Positions 25,577-34,519 of a stretch of DNA of 64,000 nucleotides are shown piece by piece. The notes below the pieces were generated by a model. The model worked only from the letters and a program-made list of their open reading frames with translations. It did not search any database and was not told where the DNA came from. Position 1 is the stretch's first letter, and each line of letters begins with the position of its first letter. The DNA comes from Polaromonas sp. (GTDB taxonomy: Bacteria > Pseudomonadota > Gammaproteobacteria > Burkholderiales > Burkholderiaceae_C), in contig JAURWY010000026.1 in NCBI GenBank assembly GCA_030654695.1, positions 62,001 to 126,000 on the forward strand. The letters are read 5' to 3'. Made by a program: the position numbers and the translations under genes.

Positions 25577-27379
25577 ATGAGCTACACCGCCCCCGTCAAA
25601 GACATGTTGTTCAACATCCAGCATTTGGCTGCCATCGACGAGTTGGCCAAGCTGCCGGCTTTTGCCGATGCTGGTTTTGAGACGGCGCAGGCGGTGTTGG
25701 AAGAGTCAGCCAAGTTCAGCGAGGGCGTGCTGTCACCGCTGAACTGGGAGGGCGACAAGAACCCCTCATGTTGGAAGCAAGGCGTGGTCACCACCACGCC
25801 CGGTTTCAAGGAAGCCTTTCAGCAGTATGTTGAAGGCGGTTGGCAGGGCTTGCAACACCCCGTTGATTTTGGCGGCCAGGGTTTGCCTAAAACCATTGGC
25901 GCGGCCTGCGGTGAAATGCTCAACTCGGCCAACATGAGTTTTGCCTTGTGCCCGATGCTGACCGACGGCGCGATTGAAGCGCTATTGACCGCTGGCTCGG
26001 ACGAACTCAACGCGACTTACCTTGAGAAAATGGTCAGTGGTCAATGGACCGGCACCATGAACCTGACCGAGCCGCAAGCGGGCTCTGACTTGGCTGCAGT
26101 GCGCAGCCGCGCAGAACCGCAGCCAGACGGCACGTACAAGGTCTTTGGCACCAAGATTTACATCACCTACGGTGAGCACGACATGGCCGAGAACATCGTG
26201 CATTTGGTGCTGGCCCGTGTCACCGGTGCGCCCGAAGGTGTCAAGGGCATCAGCCTGTTTGTGGTGCCTAAATTCATGGCCAATGCCGACGGCTCGTTGG
26301 GTGCGCGCAATGACGTGCATTGCGTCAGCATCGAACACAAGCTCGGTATCAAAGCCAGCCCAACGGCAGTGTTGCAGTATGGTGACCACGGTGGCGCGGT
26401 TGGTTATTTGGTGGGCCAAGAAAACCGCGGCCTCGAGTACATGTTCATCATGATGAACTCAGCCCGTTTTGCGGTCGGTGTGCAGGGCATTGCCATCGCT
26501 GAGCGCGCTTATCAAAAGGCTGTTCAGTTTGCCAAAGACCGCGTTCAAAGCCGCCCTGTAGACGGCTCTTTGCCGAGCAGCGGACCGATCATTCACCACC
26601 CTGATGTCAAGCGCATGCTGATGACCATGCGCGCCTACACCGAAGGCTGCCGCGCCATGGCCACGGTGGCTGCAGCGGCTTATGACGCCTCGCATCACCA
26701 TCCCGATGTCGAAGTGCGCCAACAGAATTTGGCGTTTTATGAGTTCTTGGTGCCGCTGATCAAAGGCTTCAGCACCGAGATGAGCCAGGACGTCACCTCG
26801 TTGGGTGTGCAAGTGCACGGCGGCATGGGTTACATCGAAGAAACCGGTGCGGCGCAGTATTTCCGCGACGCGCGAATTCTGACCATCTACGAAGGCACCA
26901 CGGCCATTCAGGCGAATGATTTGGTCGGTCGCAAAACTGCCCGTGATGGCGGTCAGACGGCCAAGGCGATCGTTGCGCAAATTGAGACCACGGAAGCCGC
27001 GTTGCGCGAGCAGGGCAGTGCAAACGCCATCGCCGTGGCGAAGCGTTTGCAGGCCGCACGGTTGGCCTTGCTGGACGTCATCGACTTCGTGGCCAGCCAC
27101 ACCAAGACATCGCCCAACGCGGTCTTTGCCGGCAGCGTGCCTTACCTCATGTTGGCGGGCAACGTCATGGCTGGCTGGCAAATGGCCCGCGGCTTGTTGG
27201 CGGCAGAGCAGGCCTTGGCGACGGCTGACTGCGGAACATATGGCGTGGGTTTCATGCAAGCCAAGATCACCACGGCGCGTTTTTACGCCGACCATTTGCT
27301 GACCCAAGCGCCAAGTCTGCGCGACAGCATTGTCGAAGGTGCTGACAGCGTCACGGCGCTGGCGCTGGACGCTTTTTAG
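25577..27379 (+). CDS. Acyl-CoA dehydrogenase, long DmdC-type subfamily
   Basis: 600 residues, two bases after etfA. The order is an N-terminal helical domain, middle beta domain (TGTMNLTEPQAGSDLAAVRSRA), the C-terminal dehydrogenase domain with the catalytic Glu region RILTIYEGTTAIQANDLVGRK, and an extra C-terminal helical domain. The length and the extra domain place it with the 3-methylmercaptopropionyl-CoA dehydrogenase (DmdC)-like group rather than the 380-residue short- and medium-chain enzymes. Many members of this group act on other acyl-CoAs, so a role in methylmercaptopropionate breakdown is not implied; no dmdB or dmdD gene is present. Electrons should go to EtfBA. Confidence 0.92.
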   Translation: MSYTAPVKDMLFNIQHLAAIDELAKLPAFADAGFETAQAVLEESAKFSEGVLSPLNWEGDKNPSCWKQGVVTTTPGFKEAFQQYVEGGWQGLQHPVDFGGQGLPKTIGAACGEMLNSANMSFALCPMLTDGAIEALLTAGSDELNATYLEKMVSGQWTGTMNLTEPQAGSDLAAVRSRAEPQPDGTYKVFGTKIYITYGEHDMAENIVHLVLARVTGAPEGVKGISLFVVPKFMANADGSLGARNDVHCVSIEHKLGIKASPTAVLQYGDHGGAVGYLVGQENRGLEYMFIMMNSARFAVGVQGIAIAERAYQKAVQFAKDRVQSRPVDGSLPSSGPIIHHPDVKRMLMTMRAYTEGCRAMATVAAAAYDASHHHPDVEVRQQNLAFYEFLVPLIKGFSTEMSQDVTSLGVQVHGGMGYIEETGAAQYFRDARILTIYEGTTAIQANDLVGRKTARDGGQTAKAIVAQIETTEAALREQGSANAIAVAKRLQAARLALLDVIDFVASHTKTSPNAVFAGSVPYLMLAGNVMAGWQMARGLLAAEQALATADCGTYGVGFMQAKITTARFYADHLLTQAPSLRDSIVEGADSVTALALDAF

Positions 27380-27388
27380 CCCGTCACC

Positions 27389-28342
27389 ATGGCGAGACTT
27401 CCCGGTGCCTTGAGTCGTCTGCCGTTACCGATCATCGGCTCGCCCTTGTTCATCATCAGCAACCCGACGCTGGTGATCGCGCAATGCATAGCCGGTGTTG
27501 TCGGTGCCATGCCGGCACTGAACGCGCGTCCGGCTTCGCAGCTGGATGAATGGCTGGCCGAGATCACTGAGACACTTGCCGCGCATGATCGTGCGCATCC
27601 TGACCGTCCGGCCGCACCTTTCGCCATGAACCAGATCGTTCACAAGTCGAATGAGCGCTTAGAGGCCGACATGGAACTGTGTGTGAAGTACCAGGTGCCG
27701 ATCTACATCACTTCGCTGGGCGCACGCGAAGACGTCTATGCGGTAGCGCACAGCTATGGCGCGGTGGTGCTGCACGACGTCATCAACAACAAGTTTGCCC
27801 ACAAGGCGATTGAAAAAGGCGCTGACGGTTTGGTCGCCGTGGCCGCTGGCGCTGGCGGTCATGCGGGCGTCAAAAGTCCGTTCGCCTTGATGCAAGAAAT
27901 CCGCCAATGGTTTGATGGCCCGGTGGCGCTCTCTGGCGCCATCGCAACCGGTGCCGCGGTGCTGGCCGCGCAAGCCATGGGCGCTGACTTTGCCTACATC
28001 GGCTCGGCCTTTATTGCCACCGAAGAAGCCCGCGCCGCAGACGATTACAAGCAAGCCATCATCGACAGCAACTCTGACGATATCGTCTACAGCAACCTCT
28101 TCACGGGCGTGCATGGCAACTACCTGGCTGCGTCGATTCGCGCCGCCGGTATGGACCCAGACAACCTGCCCGAGAGCGATGCCAGCAAGATGGACTTCGG
28201 CGGCAACCGAACCAAAGCTTGGAAAGATATTTGGGGTTCTGGTCAAGGCATAGGTGCCGTTACCCAGGTCCAGAGCACGGCTGACTTTGTGGCGCAGCTG
28301 AAGCAGGAATATGCAGAGGCGCGAAGGCGGCTGCTGAGATAA
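27389..28342 (+). CDS. Nitronate monooxygenase / FabK-type FMN oxidoreductase
   Basis: 317 residues from ATG 27389. A TIM-barrel flavoprotein: SPLFIISNPTLVIAQCIAGVVGAMPALNARP at the start, ITSLGAREDVYAVAHSYGAVVLHDVINNKFAHKAIEKGADGLVAVAAGAGGHAGVKSPFALM (FMN phosphate site with GAGGHAG) and GAIATGAAVLAAQAMGADFAYIGSAFIATEEA. Family members oxidise nitronates or reduce enoyl thioesters. It lies 9 bases after the acyl-CoA dehydrogenase stop, so an action on a related metabolite is plausible. Confidence 0.88.
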   Translation: MARLPGALSRLPLPIIGSPLFIISNPTLVIAQCIAGVVGAMPALNARPASQLDEWLAEITETLAAHDRAHPDRPAAPFAMNQIVHKSNERLEADMELCVKYQVPIYITSLGAREDVYAVAHSYGAVVLHDVINNKFAHKAIEKGADGLVAVAAGAGGHAGVKSPFALMQEIRQWFDGPVALSGAIATGAAVLAAQAMGADFAYIGSAFIATEEARAADDYKQAIIDSNSDDIVYSNLFTGVHGNYLAASIRAAGMDPDNLPESDASKMDFGGNRTKAWKDIWGSGQGIGAVTQVQSTADFVAQLKQEYAEARRRLLR

Positions 28343-28398
28343 CCGGAGGGTGCCATCGCGCATCTCTGCCGGTGCATCAACATGAGAAGGAAGGTGAG

Positions 28399-29271
28399 AT
28401 GAGCGAGATCCGTTACGAAATGCCGACGACCGCAGAGGCTGCAGTTGCCTTACTGGCAGTCGCCACTGGCCCGGCCAAAGTGCTGTCAGGCGGCACTGAC
28501 CTGATCATTCAAATGCGCTCTGGGCAGCACACACCTTCGCTGTTGGTCGACGTCAAAAATATCGCTGAGATGACGTCGATTTCTGTTGAGAACGGCGGCT
28601 ACCTGATCGGTGCAGCAGTCTCCTGCATGCGTCTGACAGAAGATGCGGCGTTTGCCAAAACTTGGCCTGGCGTGATCGATGCCGTCAACCTGGTCGGCTC
28701 GGTACAAGTTCGCGGGCGCGCAACGATCGGCGGCAATGTGTGCAACGCATCGCCAGCCGCCGACAGTGTGCCGGCCATGATGGCTGCCGGCGCGACTGCC
28801 AACATCTTGGGGCCTGCGGGTCGGCGCACAGTACCTGTCGAACAGGTCGCCGCGGGACCCGGCAAAACGTCGCTGGCCAAAGGCGAGATGGTGACTTCAT
28901 TTACCTTGCCCCCACGCGCACCGCGATCAGGCGATGCCTACTTGCGCTTCACGCCTCGCTCTGAGATGGACATCGCCGTGGTCGGCGTTGGCATCAACCT
29001 GACGCTCGATGAAAGTGGCGTCTGCACACACGCTCGGGTCAGTCTGGGGGCTGTCGCTGCGCGTGCGCTGTTGGTGCCTGAGGCGGCCGCTGCGCTGATC
29101 GGGACAAAGGTCGATGCTGTGGCACTTGAACGATTGGCCGCAGCGGCCAGTGCAGCCGCCCAACCGATCGACGACAAGCGCGGAACCATAGCGTTTCGCA
29201 TCAAGGTCTCAGGCGTGCTCGCCAAGCGCGCCGCCATCATTGCGCTCGCCAGAGCGATGGGAAATCATTGA
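28399..29271 (+). CDS. Molybdenum hydroxylase, FAD-binding medium subunit (CoxM/XdhB-like)
   Basis: 290 residues from ATG 28399, preceded by GGAAGGTGAG. The FAD site reads LSGGTDLIIQMRSG and VQVRGRATIGGNVCNASPAADSVPAMMAAGA, the family signature. The C-terminal CO-dehydrogenase flavoprotein domain follows. It passes electrons from the iron-sulfur subunit to an acceptor. First of three genes in medium-small-large order, 56 bases after the nitronate monooxygenase-like gene. Confidence 0.93.
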   Translation: MSEIRYEMPTTAEAAVALLAVATGPAKVLSGGTDLIIQMRSGQHTPSLLVDVKNIAEMTSISVENGGYLIGAAVSCMRLTEDAAFAKTWPGVIDAVNLVGSVQVRGRATIGGNVCNASPAADSVPAMMAAGATANILGPAGRRTVPVEQVAAGPGKTSLAKGEMVTSFTLPPRAPRSGDAYLRFTPRSEMDIAVVGVGINLTLDESGVCTHARVSLGAVAARALLVPEAAAALIGTKVDAVALERLAAAASAAAQPIDDKRGTIAFRIKVSGVLAKRAAIIALARAMGNH

Positions 29272-29272
29272 C

Positions 29273-29758
29273 ATGTCAAAGCACCACATCACCACCACCA
29301 TCAACGGCGATACGCGTGAATTTTTGTGTGACACCCAGCAGACGTTGTTGACTGTCTTGCGCGACGAATTGGGCATGACTGGCACCAAAGAAGGTTGCGG
29401 CACCGGCGACTGTGGTGCCTGTAGCGTGACGCTGGACCAGCGCTTGGTCTGCGCCTGTCTGGTGCTCGGCGTTGAAGCGCAGGGCAAGTCCATTCAAACC
29501 ATTGAAGGCATGGCCCAAGGCGAAAGCCTGCATGTTCTGCAACGCAAATTTCTGGAACATGCGGCACTCCAATGCGGCATTTGCACGCCCGGATTTTTGA
29601 TCGCAGCCCGTGCGCTGCTTGAGCGCAACCCGGACCCAAGCGAAGAAGAAGTTCGCTTCTGGCTGGCAGGCAATTTGTGCCGCTGCACGGGCTACAACAA
29701 AATCATCGAAGCGGTACTGGATGCCGCACGCGAAATGCGGAGTGCCACACCATGCTGA
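29273..29758 (+). CDS. Molybdenum hydroxylase, [2Fe-2S] small subunit
   Basis: 161 residues from ATG 29273, one base after the medium-subunit stop. Two iron-sulfur clusters are coded: the plant-type one with EGCGTGDCGACSV and the later Cys, and the second with QCGICTPGF and NLCRCTGY. Length is standard (about 155-165). Its end overlaps the start of the large subunit. Confidence 0.96.
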   Translation: MSKHHITTTINGDTREFLCDTQQTLLTVLRDELGMTGTKEGCGTGDCGACSVTLDQRLVCACLVLGVEAQGKSIQTIEGMAQGESLHVLQRKFLEHAALQCGICTPGFLIAARALLERNPDPSEEEVRFWLAGNLCRCTGYNKIIEAVLDAAREMRSATPC

Positions 29759-32028
29759 TGAAAACAAAGCGGCCTGACAAAGTGGCAACACTGATTGGCA
29801 CCAGCCCCGTCAGGCCTGATGGTGTACCCAAGGTCACCGGTACAGCTCAATACGGCGCAGATTATTCGCTGCCCGGCATGCTTTGGGCCAGTGTCTTGCG
29901 ATCGCCACATGCCCATGCGACGATCCGCTCGATTGACTTGTCCAAGGCGCGTGCGTTGCCGGGCGTTAAAAGCGTGATCATCGGCAGCGACCTGCCCGAG
30001 CAGACATTTGAATATGTCGGCCCGGAACGTGCCGCTGTCAATTACTGGCACATGACGCGCAACGTTCTGGCGCGTGAAAAGGTGCTTTACGAAGGTCATG
30101 CGCTGGCCGCTGTCGCCGCCACCACCCAGGCCATTGCCGAGCAGGCCTTGCGGTTGATCGAGGTGGACTATGGCGTACTGCCCCACGTCATCGACGTGGA
30201 TGAGGCCATGGCGTCTGACGCGCCCTTGTTGTTTTCAGACATGCTCACACGCGGCGTTGAGCCCGCGCCAAGCCGTTCCTCGAATATTGCAAAGAGAGTC
30301 GAGTTCAAGATTGGGAATCTGGATGTGGGCTTTGCCGCGGCCGATGAAGTTGTCGAAATGAGCTTCAAAACCGCGCCTGTGCACCAAGGCTATCTTGAGC
30401 CGCATGCTTGCCTTGCGCGCTTTGGGGCAGATGGTCAAGCTGAACTGTGGTCGTCGAGTCAAGGGCACTTTTTTGTGCGCGTCTACACCGCCAAATTACT
30501 CGGCATGGCGATCGGCGACCTGCTGGTTCATCCGGCCGAAATCGGCGGCGGTTTCGGCGGTAAAACCGTGGTGTATGTCGAGCCGATTGCTTTAGCGCTG
30601 TCCAAAAAGACCGGTCATCCTGTCAAGATCATAATGAGCCGTGAAGACGTTTTCAGGGCCACGGGGCCGACCTCCGGCGCGTCCATGAACGTCAAGATCG
30701 GTGTCAAAAATGACGGCACGATGGTGGCTGCCGATGGTTTGTTTAAATTACAAGCCGGCGCTTTTCCAGGCTCGCCCTTCTTGAACGCCGCTTTGTGCGC
30801 GTTTGCCCCGTATGTCATTCAAAACGTCCGCACGGTTGGCTTGGAGGTTGTCAGCAACCGACCCAAGGTCGCGGCTTACCGTGCCCCCGGTTCTCCGATC
30901 TCTGCGTTTGCCGTTGAAAGTGTGCTTGACGTGCTGGCAGCCAAGATCGGCATGGACCCCTTGAAACTCAGGCTCAAAAATGCGGTTCAAGCCGGCTCGC
31001 CGACAGTCCAGGGAACGCCGCACACGCACGATGGTTTTGCTGAGACGATTCAGGTGCTGCTTGATCATCCCGGCTACAGCGCACCACTTGGCAAGAACCA
31101 AGGCCGTGGCGCGGCATCGGGTTTTTGGTTCAATGGCGGCGGCGAATCCAGTGCCTCTGTGCACATCAACGAAGACGGGACGGTTTCTTTAGCGACCGGC
31201 AGCATGGATGTGGGGGGTTCACGGGCATCCATGGCCTTGATGGCGGCCGAGACGCTGGGTGTGCCTTATGACAAAGTACGTTCCATCGTGGCCGACACCG
31301 CCTCGATTGGTTACACCCACGTCACCGGCGGTTCACGGGTCACCTTTGCAACCGGTATCGCCGTGGTTGATGCTTGCAAAAAAATCATCGAGAACTTGCG
31401 CTTGCGCGCTGCGTTGATGTGGAAAACAGACATTGACAACGTGATCTGGGAAGACGGCCATGCCAAGGTCCGGGACAGCCATGTTGGCGACTTTGAACCT
31501 CTGTCTCTCAAGGTCATTGCGTCCAAGCGGGCGCTCACTGGTGGTCCGATTGCGACCGAAGTAGCGGTCAACGCCAGTGGTCAAGCACCGGGCTTGTCAA
31601 CGCAGTTTTGCGATGTCGAAGTCGACCCCGAAACGGGCGCGGTCAAAGTTTTGCGCTTTGTCGCCGCACAAGATGTGGGCCGCGCGATCCACCGGAGCTA
31701 CGTCGAAGGCCAGATTCATGGCGGCGTGGTGCAAGGGATTGGCTGGGCCTTGAATGAAGAGTACATCTACAACCCGCAAGGCCGGCTTGCCAATGCGGGC
31801 TTCTTGGACTACCGCATGCCAGTGGCATCAGATTTGCCCATGATTGAAGCCGTGATCGTCGAAGTGCCCAACCCTAACCATCCGTTTGGTGTGAAGGGGG
31901 CTGGCGAGGTCAGCATCGTGCCGGCGATGGCTGCCATTGCGAATGCGATTGCTGACGCCGTAGGCAGGCGCATGACCGAGCTGCCGATGTCGCCGCCCAA
32001 AGTTCTGGCGGCTATCGACGCGCCTTAA
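29752..32028 (+). CDS. Molybdenum hydroxylase, molybdopterin-binding large subunit
   Basis: 758 residues from ATG 29752 (or ATG 29758), overlapping the small-subunit stop. The molybdopterin-binding blocks are EIGGGFGGKTVVYVEP, RPKVAAYRAPGSPISAFAVES, GSMDVGGSRASMALMAAETLGV and the active-site Glu in FGVKGAGEVSIVPAMAAIANAI. The AYRAPGSP loop is not the AYRCSFR of CO dehydrogenase, so this is not a CO oxidiser. Substrate unknown: the xanthine-oxidase family includes purine, aldehyde, nicotinate and aromatic acyl-CoA enzymes. No CoxG/CoxD-type maturation gene is adjacent. The stop overlaps that of the convergent frmA gene by 4 bases. Confidence 0.93.
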   Translation: MLMKTKRPDKVATLIGTSPVRPDGVPKVTGTAQYGADYSLPGMLWASVLRSPHAHATIRSIDLSKARALPGVKSVIIGSDLPEQTFEYVGPERAAVNYWHMTRNVLAREKVLYEGHALAAVAATTQAIAEQALRLIEVDYGVLPHVIDVDEAMASDAPLLFSDMLTRGVEPAPSRSSNIAKRVEFKIGNLDVGFAAADEVVEMSFKTAPVHQGYLEPHACLARFGADGQAELWSSSQGHFFVRVYTAKLLGMAIGDLLVHPAEIGGGFGGKTVVYVEPIALALSKKTGHPVKIIMSREDVFRATGPTSGASMNVKIGVKNDGTMVAADGLFKLQAGAFPGSPFLNAALCAFAPYVIQNVRTVGLEVVSNRPKVAAYRAPGSPISAFAVESVLDVLAAKIGMDPLKLRLKNAVQAGSPTVQGTPHTHDGFAETIQVLLDHPGYSAPLGKNQGRGAASGFWFNGGGESSASVHINEDGTVSLATGSMDVGGSRASMALMAAETLGVPYDKVRSIVADTASIGYTHVTGGSRVTFATGIAVVDACKKIIENLRLRAALMWKTDIDNVIWEDGHAKVRDSHVGDFEPLSLKVIASKRALTGGPIATEVAVNASGQAPGLSTQFCDVEVDPETGAVKVLRFVAAQDVGRAIHRSYVEGQIHGGVVQGIGWALNEEYIYNPQGRLANAGFLDYRMPVASDLPMIEAVIVEVPNPNHPFGVKGAGEVSIVPAMAAIANAIADAVGRRMTELPMSPPKVLAAIDAP

Positions 32029-33143
32029 AACAGCACAACGCCGCGAATTGATTCGCCGCTTTTCATCAGCTCAAAGCCTTTGTTGATGTCTTCCAGCGGC
32101 ATGGTGTGGGTGATCAGGTCGTCGATATTGATCTTGCCTTCCATGTACCAGTCGACAATTTTGGGCACATCGGTGCGACCACGTGCACCGCCGAAGGCTG
32201 AGCCTTCCCACTTGCGACCCGTCACCAATTGGAACGGTCGAGTTGAGATTTCGGCACCGGCTTCGGCCACGCCGATGATGATGCTGCGGCCCCAACCCTT
32301 GTGCGTGCATTCGAGCGCTTGACGCATGACTTTGGTGTTGCCGATGCACTCGAAGCTGTAGTCAGCGCCGCCGTCAGTCAGCTGCACGATGGCGTCGACC
32401 AAGTTACCGCCGGCCGCTTCAATGGCTTTGGGATTCAGGAAGTGGGTCATGCCGAATTTACGGGCCATGGCCTCGCGCGCCGGGTTCAGGTCTACGCCGA
32501 TGATTTTGTCGGCGCCCACCATCTTGGCACCCTGAATCACGTTCAGGCCAATGCCGCCCAGACCAAACACCACGACGTTGGCGCCGGCCTCAACCTTGGC
32601 TGTGAACAGCACGGCACCAATGCCGGTGGTGACGCCACAGCCGATGTAGCAGACCTTGTCAAACGGCGCGTCCTTGCGGATTTTGGCCAGCGAGATTTCG
32701 GGCGCGACGGTGTAGTTGCTGAAGGTTGATGTGCCCATGTAATGGAAGATCGGCTCGCCATCCAAGCTGAAGCGGCTGGTGGCGTCGGGCATCAAACCTT
32801 TTCCTTGCGTGCCGCGAATCAACTGGCACAAATTGGTTTTGCGCGACAGACAGTACTTGCACTGACGGCACTCCGGGGTGTAGAGCGGAATGACGTGGTC
32901 GCCTTTTTGCAGCGAGGTCACGCCCGGGCCAACGTCGACCACAATACCCGCGCCTTCGTGGCCCAAAATCGCCGGGAAAATGCCTTCCGGGTCAGCGCCT
33001 GAGAGCGTGTAGTAGTCGGTATGGCAAATGCCAGTGGCCTTGATTTCGATCAGCACCTCGCCAAATTTCGGACCTTGCAGATCAACGGTTTCAATGGTCA
33101 GGGGTTGGCCTGACTTCCAGGCGACGGCGGCTTTTGTTTTCAT
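32025..33143 (-). CDS. frmA: S-(hydroxymethyl)glutathione dehydrogenase (class III alcohol dehydrogenase)
   Basis: 372 residues from ATG 33143 (MKTKAAVAWKSGQPLTIE). Oxidises the glutathione adduct of formaldehyde, with NAD. The catalytic zinc site is GICHTDYYTLSG and GHEGAG; the structural zinc Cys cluster is PECRQCKYCLSRKTNLC. VVVFGLGGIGLNVIQGAKMVGADKIIGVDLN is the NAD site. The class III mark TSTFSNYTVAPEISLAKI is present. No S-formylglutathione hydrolase gene is adjacent. Convergent with the molybdenum hydroxylase operon. Confidence 0.95.
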   Translation of the reverse strand: MKTKAAVAWKSGQPLTIETVDLQGPKFGEVLIEIKATGICHTDYYTLSGADPEGIFPAILGHEGAGIVVDVGPGVTSLQKGDHVIPLYTPECRQCKYCLSRKTNLCQLIRGTQGKGLMPDATSRFSLDGEPIFHYMGTSTFSNYTVAPEISLAKIRKDAPFDKVCYIGCGVTTGIGAVLFTAKVEAGANVVVFGLGGIGLNVIQGAKMVGADKIIGVDLNPAREAMARKFGMTHFLNPKAIEAAGGNLVDAIVQLTDGGADYSFECIGNTKVMRQALECTHKGWGRSIIIGVAEAGAEISTRPFQLVTGRKWEGSAFGGARGRTDVPKIVDWYMEGKINIDDLITHTMPLEDINKGFELMKSGESIRGVVLF

Positions 33144-33247
33144 GTGATCGGAGGCGGTAAGGGAAAGAAATACGACTATAGGGCAGACCTCCACCCTACG
33201 TCGTCAACGCTGACCGTTGCAGCATCCGGCCAAGGTCTTTCGAACCT

Positions 33248-33266
33248 CTGCCGAGCGAGTCGGCAG
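33248..33266 (-). terminator. Hairpin after dnaJ
   Basis: CTGCCGA, five bases, TCGGCAG: a perfect 7-bp stem starting two bases after the dnaJ stop on the minus strand. No U run follows, so it is either a weak terminator or a hairpin protecting the mRNA end. Confidence 0.45.
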
Positions 33267-33267
33267 A

Positions 33268-34407
33268 TCAGGCGCTAAAGAAGTTCTTTAACTTGTCAGT
33301 CCAACCTTCTTCAGTGGGCGAGTGCTTGGCACCGCCTTTTTTCAGCGACTCTTCCAATTCCTTCAGCAACTTGCGCTGGTGCTCGGTCAACTTGACCGGT
33401 GTTTCAACAGCGATGTGGCAGTACAAGTCACCTGGGGAGCTGGAGCGCACGCCTTTGATACCCTTGCCGCGCAGTCGGAACTGCTTGCCGGCTTGGGTGC
33501 CTTCAGGAATATCGATGGCGGCTTTGCCTGAGAGGGTCGGTACTTCAATTTCACCGCCGAGCGAAGCCCGTGGAAAGCTGATGGGCACAACGCAATGCAG
33601 GTCATCACCTTCGCGTTCAAAAATCTCGTGCTTCTTGATGCGGATTTCGATGTACAGGTCGCCCGGTGGACCGCCATTGGTGCCGGGTTCGCCATTGCCG
33701 GTGGAACGAATCCGCATGCCGTCGTCAATGCCACCTGGAATTTTGACTTCGAGGGTCTTGTTGGTTTTGGTTTTGCCAACGCCGTGGCAAGCCACGCAGG
33801 GTTCTGGAATGAGTTTGCCGGTGCCTTTGCACTGCGGGCAGTTTTGCTGGACGCTGAAAAAACCTTGGCGCATCTGCACCACGCCATGGCCGTGACAGGT
33901 GGTGCAGGTGACGACTTTGGTGCCGGGTTTGGCGCCGCTCCCTTGGCAAGTTTTGCAGTCATCCCAACTTGGAATGCGAATTTGCGCGTCTTTGCCTTCA
34001 GCGGCTTCTTCCAGTGTGACTTCCATGGCGTAGCTGAGATCGCCGCCGCGGAACACTTGACGTCCGGCGCGCTGTTGGCCACGACCCCCCATCACGTCGC
34101 CAAAAATATCCCCAAAGGCTTCAGCAAAACCGCCAAACCCTTCGGGTCCGCCACCACCACCACCGCCCCGATTGGGGTCGACGCCAGCGTGGCCATACTG
34201 GTCGTAGGCTGCGCGCTTGTTGGCGTCGGACAGCATCTCATAAGCTTCTTTGGCGTCTTTGAATTTTTCTTCAGAAGCCTTGGACCCTTCACCCTGATTG
34301 CGGTCAGGGTGATGCTTCATCGCGAGCTTGCGATAAGCTTTTTTAATGTCCTCTTCGCTGGCGTTTTTGGGCACACCCAGCGTGTCGTAATAATCTTTTT
34401 TGGCCAT
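33268..34407 (-). CDS. dnaJ: Chaperone DnaJ (Hsp40)
   Basis: 379 residues, standard length. J domain at 1-70 with the HPD motif in [10 protein letters not shown] Gly-rich region ([14 protein letters not shown]) follows. Then come four CxxCxGxG zinc repeats ([32 protein letters not shown]) and the C-terminal substrate domains. It stimulates the DnaK ATPase and brings it unfolded proteins. Last gene of grpE-dnaK-dnaJ, 112 bases after dnaK with two hairpins between. Confidence 0.98.
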   Translation of the reverse strand: MAKKDYYDTLGVPKNASEEDIKKAYRKLAMKHHPDRNQGEGSKASEEKFKDAKEAYEMLSDANKRAAYDQYGHAGVDPNRGGGGGGGPEGFGGFAEAFGDIFGDVMGGRGQQRAGRQVFRGGDLSYAMEVTLEEAAEGKDAQIRIPSWDDCKTCQGSGAKPGTKVVTCTTCHGHGVVQMRQGFFSVQQNCPQCKGTGKLIPEPCVACHGVGKTKTNKTLEVKIPGGIDDGMRIRSTGNGEPGTNGGPPGDLYIEIRIKKHEIFEREGDDLHCVVPISFPRASLGGEIEVPTLSGKAAIDIPEGTQAGKQFRLRGKGIKGVRSSSPGDLYCHIAVETPVKLTEHQRKLLKELEESLKKGGAKHSPTEEGWTDKLKNFFSA

Positions 34408-34453
34408 GAAACTGCGTATTCAGTGAAAAAAATTCGGGAGATCAGAAAGCAGG

Positions 34454-34510
34454 AAAGCGGAATCCGGGCTCAGCCCTTGATTCCGCTTTGAGGCAACGGG
34501 CCGAGGCCCG
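34454..34510 (-). promoter_or_regulatory. Two hairpins in the dnaK-dnaJ spacer
   Basis: The larger has perfect 11-bp arms (AAAGCGGAATC at 34454-34464, GATTCCGCTTT at 34479-34489) with GGGC/GCCC pairing inside the loop, so it is a long near-continuous stem. The smaller, CGGGCC-GA-GGCCCG (34497-34510), lies right after the dnaK stop. Neither has a U run. They probably reduce read-through or set RNA processing so that DnaK exceeds DnaJ. Confidence 0.6.
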
Positions 34511-34519
34511 AAGAAAGGT

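Noticed and set aside
25577..27379. DMSP demethylation pathway (DmdC plus frmA plus sulfide oxidation)
   Set aside because: Only the DmdC-type family resemblance supports it; no dmdA, dmdB, dmdD or methanethiol oxidase gene is in the window, and the subfamily is broad.
29752..32028. Carbon monoxide dehydrogenase (CoxL)
   Set aside because: The active-site loop is AYRAPGSP, not the AYRCSFR of form I or the AYRGAGR-type of form II.
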